Below, in pieces: positions 40,606-46,720 of a stretch of DNA of 46,720 nt. A model generated the notes under the pieces. That model was not told the DNA's origin. It did not search any database and saw only the letters and a program-made list of their open reading frames with translations. Both the position numbers and the translations under genes were made by a program. Each line of letters begins with the position of its first letter. The first letter of the stretch is position 1. The stretch lies in NCBI GenBank assembly GCA_944390865.1, contig CALXRC010000016.1, positions 1 to 46,720 on the forward strand. Direction: 5' to 3'. Source of the DNA: an uncultured Spirochaetales bacterium. Lineage in GTDB: Bacteria > Spirochaetota > Spirochaetia > Sphaerochaetales > Sphaerochaetaceae.

Positions 40606-40648
40606 AAGCGAAAGACGGGATTCGGACCCGCGACATCCACCTTGGCAA
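40606..40648 (-). mobile_element. Attachment-site copy: 3' half of tRNA-Gly (GCC), end of an integrated island
   Basis: 43 bp identical to 35048-35090, running from the anticodon loop (TTGCCAA) to one base past the 3' end of tRNA-Gly, in the same orientation. The match stops sharply inside the anticodon loop. Tyrosine-recombinase islands that use tRNA genes commonly cross over in the anticodon loop and leave exactly such a 3' fragment at the far end. The orientation places the element to the right of 40648, with an intact tRNA-Gly expected at its other end, outside the window. Confidence 0.75.
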
Positions 40649-40679
40649 ACTGGATGGGATTTGTTTAAGACATCTTAGA

Positions 40680-40791
40680 AAATCTTAACAAACCTTATCT
40701 GATACAAAGACTTACTGAAAACAAATCCTTGATAAACCTTAATCAGTTTTAATCCTTCTTATTACTTTTTTCTGCCCATTTTATCTGCCCA
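40680..40791. repeat. Short repeats next to the attachment site, possible integrase arm sites
   Basis: AAATCTTAACAAACCTT (40680-40696) and AAATCCTTGATAAACCTT (40723-40740) are imperfect direct repeats. TCTGCCCA occurs twice, at 40771-40778 and 40784-40791, 13 bp apart. They lie within 150 bp of the attachment fragment, where integrase and excisionase arm sites usually sit. Otherwise the 256 bp between the fragment and the restriction gene are AT-rich and non-coding. Confidence 0.45.
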
Positions 40792-40862
40792 CTGTGAAAC
40801 AGTCAAGAAACAAATAAAATGCAAGTAAAGCAAACATTACTCTTAAGTTTCTTTATCTGTTC

Positions 40863-40871
40863 TGATATACT
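40863..40871 (+). promoter_or_regulatory. Extended -10 promoter of the restriction-modification gene
   Basis: TGA directly before TATACT (40866-40871); TTAAGT 18 nt upstream is only a weak -35. The leader is about 28 nt, with AAAGGGG before ATG 40905. Confidence 0.5.
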
Positions 40872-40904
40872 GTTTCACAATCGAGTAACACAAAGGGGTC
40901 TGCG

Positions 40905-43900
40905 ATGAGTTTTTGGACAATAATCAAGAAATACAGGACTTTATCATTCAGCAAAAGAGATCAGGGAAACAGATTCGAGCGTCTGATGAAGGCTTTCCTC
41001 CTCACAGTTCCTACTTATAAAGGTGAAATGATAAGGGACGTATGGCTCTGGAATGAATTTCCCTCTCGAACCGACTTTGGTACCGGAGTCGATACGGGAA
41101 TCGACCTTGTCGTCAGAACTAAGCTCGGGGAATACTGGGCTGTTCAGTGCAAGTGTTATGGAGAGAATACATCCATAGACAAGAGCGCCGTCGACACATT
41201 TCTTTCAACCTCGGCAAAGAAGTTCAACGATGTCGATCAGTATGGTCATGTTGTAAGCTTCTCAAGACGGCTTTGGTTCGATACATCTGGCAAGGGATTC
41301 ACAGTCAATGCTGAGAACACGTTGAAAGGCCAGACTCCTCCGGTTATGAGAATGGGCCTATTCGATCTTGAAGAGGCCAATGTCGATTGGGACAAGCTTG
41401 ATGAAGGTCTCTTTGGAGCTGAAGCGGAAGCCCCTAAGTATGAGCTTCTACCTCACCAAAGGGAAGCTGTCGATAAGACACATGAGTATTTTAAAACACA
41501 TGATCGTGGCAAGCTTATTATGGCTTGTGGAACAGGTAAGACATATACTTCGCTGAAGATAGCTGAAAACGAAACGAAGGCAAACACGGCTCCGATTGTA
41601 CTCTTCCTGGCTCCTTCTATTGCCCTTGTCGGACAGACTCTCAAGGAATGGTCCGCTCAAGCTGAAAAGCCAATTCATGGTATTTGTATCTGCTCCGACC
41701 CGAAGGTCTCGCAGAAAGTAACAGGCGATGATGAGGTTGGAGAGTCCATTATCGATCTAGCACTTCCCGCATCAACATCATATTCGGAGATAGAAAGGCA
41801 GATCAGGGAAGCCAAGTTGAATCAGCAGCAGGATGGCGGCATGGTCGTCATCTTCTCGACATATCAGTCAATAAGCGTGGTTTCAGTTGTTCAACAGCGT
41901 TTCAGTGATGGACTGCCTTTTGACCTCTGTATTTGTGATGAGGCTCATAGAACCACTGGCTTAAAGCTGAAGGATACCGACGAATCCGAATTCACAAAGG
42001 TTCATGATAACAAGAATATCAATGCCAAGAAGCGTCTGTACATGACAGCCACTCCACGTCTCTACTCCAACAAGGATGTAAAGAAAGCTACTGATGCAGA
42101 GGCGACAATCTGGACAATGGATGATCCTCTCTGGTATGGAGAGGAGATTTACAGAATAGGATTCGGAAAAGCTGTTCAGCTTGGTCTTCTATCCGACTAC
42201 AAGGTTCTTGTTCTGACACGCAATGAGGATGAGATGTCAACGGAGTTGCAGAATCATATCAGCAGCAAGGATGCTGAGATTCCTGCTGATGATTCGTTGA
42301 AGCTCATTGGTTGTATCAATGCTTTATCGAAGATAACCAAGGATACGAAGCTTCTCAACGAGGTTGATCCTGGCCTGATGCATAATGCCATTGCATTCTG
42401 TCAAAACATCAAGATCTCAAAGAAGACAGTCAGTATGCTGGATACATGCCGTGATGCCTATTATGACACTCTCACTCCTGAGGAACGAGCCCGCGTCGTT
42501 TCAATCAATGCAGATCATGTTGATGGAAGTATGGGGTCTACAGTGAGGTCGAGAAAGCTCCAGTGGCTCAAGAATGTTGACAGAGAATCGAATACATGTA
42601 ACGTCCTGATGAACGTACGCTGTCTCAGTGAAGGTGTGGATGTTCCTTCTCTTGATGCTGTCCTCTTTCTCTCTGCACGAAACAGTGAGATAGATGTTGT
42701 CCAGTCTGTTGGACGTGTAATGCGTAGAGCCCCAGGGAAAAAGTATGGATATATCATCATCCCAGTTGTCATTCCATCAGGGATGGAACCGGAGAAGGCT
42801 CTGGACAATAACAAGTATTTTGGGATTGTGTGGGATGTCCTTCAGGCTCTTCGTGCACATGATGACAGATTCAATGCAACGGTAAATAAGATTGAACTGA
42901 ACAAGAAGCGGCCAGCCCAGATTCTTGTCGGTGGTGTCGCAAACATCCATGAAGTTGATGGAAGCAGCGATGGAATGGATGACGCCTTCAGACAGAGGGA
43001 ACAAAAGCAACTCTACCTCAATTTTGAGAACATGCAGAATGCTGTTTTCTCGAAGCTCGTGCAGAAGGTCGGTGACAGACGCTATTGGGAGCAGTGGGCA
43101 GATGATGTCGCAGACATTGCAGATCGCCATATAAAACAGATCAAAAAGCTGATATCCGTAGACGGCAGTCAAGCTCAGAAAGCCTTTGATAAGTATATAA
43201 GAGGGCTTAGAAAAAACATCAATCCATCCGTAACGGAAGATGATGCTGTGGAGATGCTTGCCCAGCATTTCATCACACAACCTGTCTTTGAGGCTTTGTT
43301 CCAAGATTATTCTTTTGTCCAGAACAATGTCGTCTCGAAATCGATGCAGGGCATGGTTAGAATTCTCAACGAGCAGACTCCGAAGGAAGATAATGAGAAG
43401 CTTGAGAGATTCTATGAGTCTGTGCGTGAGAGAGCAAAGGACATTGACAACGCTGAAGGCAAGCAGAAGGTGATAATCGAACTGTATGATAAATTCTTCA
43501 AGATCGCTTTTCCGAAGATGGTAAAGAAGTACGGAATCGACTATACGCCGGTTGAGGTTGTCGACTTTATCATCAATAGCATTGAGGGTGTGATGCAGAA
43601 AGAGTTTGGTCGTTCACTTTCTGGAGAAAATGTGCATATTCTTGATCCATTCACAGGAACAGGTACGTTTATTGTTCGGCTTCTTCAGAGTGGAATAATC
43701 AAGCCAGAAGCCATGGCGAGGAAGTATAAGAATGAGCTTCATGCTTGTGAGATTGTCCTGCTGGCTTATTACATCGCTTCAATCAATATCGAGAACACCT
43801 ATCATGACTTCCTTATGGCTCAGCACAGCCAGGATGAAAATGATATTGGAATTCTAGATTATTCTGAAGCTGCAGATGTTAGTTCCGAAGGTTTTGATAG

Positions 43901-45842
43901 TAAACCAAGGGTGGAATACGAGCCCTTTGAAGGCATCTGCCTGACAGACACATTCCAGATGGGGGAGGACTCAAACGAGCTGCTTGAAGAGGTCTTCCCT
44001 CAGAACTCTAAGCGTGTAAACAAGCTCAAGAAGACACCGATAACAGTCATCTTGGGAAATCCTCCTTATTCGATTGGACAGAAATCAATAAATGATGATG
44101 CCCAGAATCAAAAATATAAAACATTAGAAGAAAGCATTCTAATTAATTATGTGAATAATTCATCTGCTAACTTAAACAAGGCTGCTTACGACTCCTATAT
44201 CAAAGCATTTCGATGGAGTACAGATAGACTCGGAGATAAGGAAGGAATTATAGGTTTTATTACGAATGGTAACTGGATAGAAAAAAATGGGTTAGATGGA
44301 TTTCGAAAGTCTCTAGAAAAGGAATTCAGTGCTATTTATGTCATAAATTTAAGAGGAGGAAAAAAAGGCAAAGTTGGAGAATCTGCCAAAAAAGAGGGAC
44401 AGAACATATTTAACATCATGACAGGGGTTGCTATAACAGTACTTGTCAAAAAGAAAAGTACATCAAGGTGTAGTATTAATTATTATGCTGTTGACGATTA
44501 TATGACAAAATCTGACAAGTTGCTTTTATTACATGAAAAGCAAGGAATAAACAATATAAAGTTTAATAAGATTCATCCAAATGAATTTGGAGATTGGATA
44601 ACAGTTAGATCAAGCAAAATTCAAGAGTTCATACCTATTGAACCAAACAAAAAAGGTAGTAGCGTAGCAAAATCTTTTTTTTCTTTCTATTCTTTGGGGC
44701 TCGCTTCTAATCGAGATGCTTGGGTATATAACAGTTCAAAGATCAATCTGATATCTAATGTCAGAAGAATGATTGATAACTATAATTCTGAACGATTTTT
44801 GTATCATCAAGGCCATAAGGAAGAATCTTTTGATAGTTACATTAAATCTTGCAAAGACAAATCCCAGCTAATTTGGACAGATACTCTTATCAGGGATGCG
44901 GAGAAAAATGTAGAATATTATTTTGATAGTGAAAATATTCGTGAGAGTATGTATAGGCAATACTTTAAACAATACATGTACTACTCTAGGCAGTGGAATC
45001 ATCGTGTCTATCAACAGCCAAAGCTTTATCCATTAAAAGAAAATGTTGATAATTTGTTCATTTATATGCCTGGTCTTGGCTCTAGAAGGAGCTATTCTGT
45101 GTTCATCTCAGACCAAATTGCTGACTTGAATAGTTTTGATGCTGGTAGCCAGTGTTTTCCTTTGTATTGGTATGAGGAGACATCGCTTACCCAGCTTGAT
45201 TTGTTCTCAGGTAATCAGGTTACGTATGAAAGGCACGACGGCATCACCGATTTCATCCTTGACCAGGCTCAGCAGAAATATGGGCCACGTGTGACAAAAG
45301 AAGACATCTTCTATTATGTCTATGGCATCCTGCATTCAAAGAGCTATGTTGAGAAGTTCGCTGATGATCTGAAGATGCAGCTACCAAGGTTGCCTTTGGT
45401 GGCCGAACCACAGAAGTTCTGGGATTTCAGCAAAGCTGGAAGGAAGCTTGCCGAGCTTCATCTGAATTATGAGAATGTAGCGCCATGTCCTGATGTGGTA
45501 GTGAATGGAGACAATGGAAACTACACCGTCTCAAAGATGCGGTATCCGAAGAAGGGCCAGATCGACACTATCATCTACAACGACTCTATTACAGTGCGGG
45601 ACATCCCGGCAAAGGCGTATGAGTACGTTGTCAATGGCAAGAGTGCTATCGACTGGATTATGGAACGATATCAGGTAAAGACAGATACAGCCAGTGGAAT
45701 CACCAATGATCCGAACGACTGGGCTACTGAGCATGACAAGCCAAGGTATATCCTCGACCTGTTGCTAAGCGTCATCAATGTCAGTTGTCAGACTGTTGAT
45801 ATCGTAAACTCCCTTCCAGAGGTGGACTGGGATAAGGAGTGA
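40905..45842 (+). CDS. Type ISP single-polypeptide restriction-modification enzyme (LlaGI/LlaBIII-like)
   Basis: One 1645-residue chain holds nuclease, translocase, methyltransferase and specificity parts. An Mrr-like nuclease comes first (GIDLVVRTKLGEYWAVQCKC; Asp67, Gln81-x-Lys83). A superfamily 2 translocase follows: Walker A MACGTGKT (~204-212), CDEAHRTTG (~343-352), MTATPRLY (~380), VQSVGRVMRR (~600-610). The N6-adenine methyltransferase has DPFTGTGTF (~914) and NPPY (1052-1055). The C-terminal ~550 residues include the target-recognition region. Type ISP enzymes methylate one strand of their site and cut after head-to-head collision of translocating enzymes. Length is close to the family's ~1570-1580. 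Codons ~1062-1428 are far more AT-rich than the rest. It is the first gene of the island. Confidence 0.94.
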   Translation: MSFWTIIKKYRTLSFSKRDQGNRFERLMKAFLLTVPTYKGEMIRDVWLWNEFPSRTDFGTGVDTGIDLVVRTKLGEYWAVQCKCYGENTSIDKSAVDTFLSTSAKKFNDVDQYGHVVSFSRRLWFDTSGKGFTVNAENTLKGQTPPVMRMGLFDLEEANVDWDKLDEGLFGAEAEAPKYELLPHQREAVDKTHEYFKTHDRGKLIMACGTGKTYTSLKIAENETKANTAPIVLFLAPSIALVGQTLKEWSAQAEKPIHGICICSDPKVSQKVTGDDEVGESIIDLALPASTSYSEIERQIREAKLNQQQDGGMVVIFSTYQSISVVSVVQQRFSDGLPFDLCICDEAHRTTGLKLKDTDESEFTKVHDNKNINAKKRLYMTATPRLYSNKDVKKATDAEATIWTMDDPLWYGEEIYRIGFGKAVQLGLLSDYKVLVLTRNEDEMSTELQNHISSKDAEIPADDSLKLIGCINALSKITKDTKLLNEVDPGLMHNAIAFCQNIKISKKTVSMLDTCRDAYYDTLTPEERARVVSINADHVDGSMGSTVRSRKLQWLKNVDRESNTCNVLMNVRCLSEGVDVPSLDAVLFLSARNSEIDVVQSVGRVMRRAPGKKYGYIIIPVVIPSGMEPEKALDNNKYFGIVWDVLQALRAHDDRFNATVNKIELNKKRPAQILVGGVANIHEVDGSSDGMDDAFRQREQKQLYLNFENMQNAVFSKLVQKVGDRRYWEQWADDVADIADRHIKQIKKLISVDGSQAQKAFDKYIRGLRKNINPSVTEDDAVEMLAQHFITQPVFEALFQDYSFVQNNVVSKSMQGMVRILNEQTPKEDNEKLERFYESVRERAKDIDNAEGKQKVIIELYDKFFKIAFPKMVKKYGIDYTPVEVVDFIINSIEGVMQKEFGRSLSGENVHILDPFTGTGTFIVRLLQSGIIKPEAMARKYKNELHACEIVLLAYYIASINIENTYHDFLMAQHSQDENDIGILDYSEAADVSSEGFDSKPRVEYEPFEGICLTDTFQMGEDSNELLEEVFPQNSKRVNKLKKTPITVILGNPPYSIGQKSINDDAQNQKYKTLEESILINYVNNSSANLNKAAYDSYIKAFRWSTDRLGDKEGIIGFITNGNWIEKNGLDGFRKSLEKEFSAIYVINLRGGKKGKVGESAKKEGQNIFNIMTGVAITVLVKKKSTSRCSINYYAVDDYMTKSDKLLLLHEKQGINNIKFNKIHPNEFGDWITVRSSKIQEFIPIEPNKKGSSVAKSFFSFYSLGLASNRDAWVYNSSKINLISNVRRMIDNYNSERFLYHQGHKEESFDSYIKSCKDKSQLIWTDTLIRDAEKNVEYYFDSENIRESMYRQYFKQYMYYSRQWNHRVYQQPKLYPLKENVDNLFIYMPGLGSRRSYSVFISDQIADLNSFDAGSQCFPLYWYEETSLTQLDLFSGNQVTYERHDGITDFILDQAQQKYGPRVTKEDIFYYVYGILHSKSYVEKFADDLKMQLPRLPLVAEPQKFWDFSKAGRKLAELHLNYENVAPCPDVVVNGDNGNYTVSKMRYPKKGQIDTIIYNDSITVRDIPAKAYEYVVNGKSAIDWIMERYQVKTDTASGITNDPNDWATEHDKPRYILDLLLSVINVSCQTVDIVNSLPEVDWDKE

Positions 45843-45844
45843 GC

Positions 45845-46344
45845 ATGACAGAAAGTACTGATTTTGCAGGTATCTTCTCAACAATCATTGCTTTTCTTGC
45901 TTTGATACTGACATGTTTTCAATTGCGTTTAGCATATCGTCCAAATGTTGTGTTACGGACTCATGCCTTCTTTGACCAAACAGTCCTGAGATAGTGAATA
46001 TCGGAACCACTGGGGCTGAGAATGTAATAGTTAAATTTCAGGACGCCGACGTTGATAATATAATTAAAAAAGTTTCACATCCTACGATAAAGAACCAAGT
46101 TGGCTGTTTGAAAGAATTACATAATCATCAACTTCAGCTTCTACCAGGAGAGATGAAAAGATATATGCTTTATCTTCAAGGAGATAGAGGAGAATTTGCA
46201 AAAGAAACAGTACTGTTACATGGTGTGGTTAGCTACAAGATTTTTGGTGCTATTCGAAAAAGAAAGCGGTTTACAATAGATGTCAGCGGTAATGGTAGTG
46301 CGATATATGAAGAATGGCCCAAACGAAAGGAGGAAGGGAAATGA
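45845..46344 (+). pseudogene. Small single-span membrane protein, frameshifted
   Basis: The first frame reads MTESTDFAGIFSTIIAFLAL...QLRLAYRPNVVLRTHAFFDQTVLR then stop at 45994, with one transmembrane helix. The -1 frame continues without a gap as (V)LEIVNIGTTGAENVIVKFQDADVDNIIKKV and on to EEWPKRKEEGK at 46344, a beta-rich outer domain. One missing base near 45985 (CTT to CT before GAG) explains the break. Together this would be about 165 residues, a TM anchor plus immunoglobulin-like domain as seen in many small accessory proteins. It starts 2 nt after the Type ISP stop, so it was co-transcribed with it. Confidence 0.65.
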
Positions 46345-46447
46345 GAAGGATATTGATCTGTTGTTTGAGAGCATCCAGCCGGCTTGCAAATGCATGGCGG
46401 AAGCCATTGTCAATGAGTATATGACATACGTCGAAAGTCAAAAATAA
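46341..46447 (+). pseudogene. Very small protein, frameshifted at its start codon
   Basis: AAGGAGG lies 7 nt before ATG 46341, but that frame gives a meaningless 27-mer. One added base after the ATG gives (M)EKDIDLLFESIQPACKCMAEAIVNEYMTYVESQK, ending at TAA 46447, with normal codon use. Alternatively the same frame may be read from ATG 46307 (MKNGPNERRKGNEKDIDLLFE...), giving 46 intact residues without a ribosome site. No family recognised. Confidence 0.4.
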
Positions 46448-46475
46448 GAAACTATTGAAGAATCTCCATATAGAA

Positions 46476-46509
46476 AAGCAAGGGTGCGGTCAATCGGTCA
46501 CCCTTGCTT
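46476..46509 (-). terminator. Terminator between convergent small genes
   Basis: An 11-bp perfect stem (46476-46486 / 46499-46509; arms A-AGCAAGGGTG / CACCCTTGCT-T) with a 12-nt loop. A short T-run follows on the minus strand (TTTTCTA). It can serve both converging transcripts. Confidence 0.75.
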
Positions 46510-46523
46510 GTAATTTGAGATTT

Positions 46524-46684
46524 TTAGATAACCAATCCAATGGCTACGGCAGTTGCAACTATTCCATAGATACCGAAAAGCCAGGTGAAGATTTTGCTCT
46601 TTCTGAGAGCATGGCGGAGATCCTCGAAGTCGGGTTCAAGCTCGGGGCTGTCAAGAATTCTGTGTAAATGGAATTCTCAATCAT
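46524..46684 (-). pseudogene. Small tail-anchored membrane protein, frameshifted
   Basis: From ATG 46684 (AGGG 7 nt upstream) the frame reads MIENSIYTEF and then loses sense. Adding one C in GAATTCTTGAC gives LDSPELEPDFEDLRHALRKSKIFTWLFGIYGIVATAVAIGLVI, ending at TAA 46524, with a C-terminal transmembrane helix. Total 53 residues. The frame is also open upstream to the window edge, so the gene may be longer. No family recognised. Confidence 0.5.
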
Positions 46685-46720
46685 AGTTTGACCCTGTCTC
46701 CAAAGACGATGGAGAACTGG

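Noticed and set aside
35048..40648. The 43-bp direct repeat could bound an island spanning 35.05-40.65 kb.
   Set aside because: The tRNA fragment is upstream of the intact minus-strand tRNA-Gly, but tRNA-integrated elements leave the fragment downstream of the 3' end. The interval also holds ordinary tRNA and enzyme genes. The geometry fits an element to the right of 40648 instead.
1..46720. CRISPR arrays or complete insertion sequences.
   Set aside because: No regularly spaced repeats of 25-40 bp and no complete IS with both ends were seen; only the partial TnpB element and the island end are supported.

Overview
The window looks like chromosome of a spirochaete, probably an uncultured gut or anaerobic member of the Sphaerochaeta/Treponema side of the phylum. 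This is inferred from gene style: FecR plus outer-membrane-barrel proteins, many small signal-peptide proteins without obvious relatives, a PyrD-like/acyltransferase pair, galactokinase and acetate kinase. No rRNA or other decisive marker is present. Gene density is high and most genes lie on the minus strand.

Layout. 1-3.6 kb is accessory: the N-terminal part of a TnpB-type transposon nuclease running off the left edge, then two AAA ATPases with DUF4143 domains, the second frameshifted. 3.6-8.2 kb holds galK, a short RecQ helicase and ackA (minus strand). 8.3-15.5 kb holds an exported protein, murB, then a plus-strand run: cysS, an ECF sigma factor with its zinc-finger anti-sigma factor, a dihydroorotate-dehydrogenase-like enzyme, an acyltransferase and a small lipoprotein. 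15.5-22.9 kb is a minus-strand run of an HD phosphohydrolase, a TtcA-like enzyme, a FecR-like protein, a large beta-barrel protein and mutL. 22.9-31.2 kb is the tig-clpP-clpX proteostasis block, followed by a DHH phosphoesterase, a helix-turn-helix protein, rdgB and pepF. 31.2-34.1 kb encodes a Dat/Ddc pair predicted to make 1,3-diaminopropane. 34.3-35.5 kb has a dyad operator with a short terminated transcript, an NlpC/P60 lipoprotein and a five-gene tRNA operon (His-Arg-Lys-Leu-Gly). 35.6-39 kb holds a D-hydroxyacid dehydrogenase, an S41 peptidase and a group of very small membrane or lipoproteins. From 39.4 kb the sequence is accessory again: a DUF1016 (YhcG-type) nuclease, a 43-bp copy of the 3' half of tRNA-Gly that looks like the end of an integrated island, and in that island a 1645-residue single-chain Type ISP restriction-modification enzyme followed by small frameshifted genes.

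Main points of interest. (1) Several genes without a Shine-Dalgarno sequence have a recognisable -10 box only 5-9 nt before the start codon, often exactly 7, which predicts leaderless mRNAs. (2) An unannotated 45-residue lipoprotein ends in an ADGPT-type motif. (3) The FecR/beta-barrel pair looks like one ~1160-residue gene split by one base, at a site that also carries a hairpin over a perfect Shine-Dalgarno sequence. (4) The tRNA-Gly fragment marks an island that should continue past the right edge. (5) The target-recognition part of the Type ISP enzyme is much more AT-rich than the rest. (6) Five reading frames are each broken by a change that one missing base would explain; this is either real decay or assembly error.
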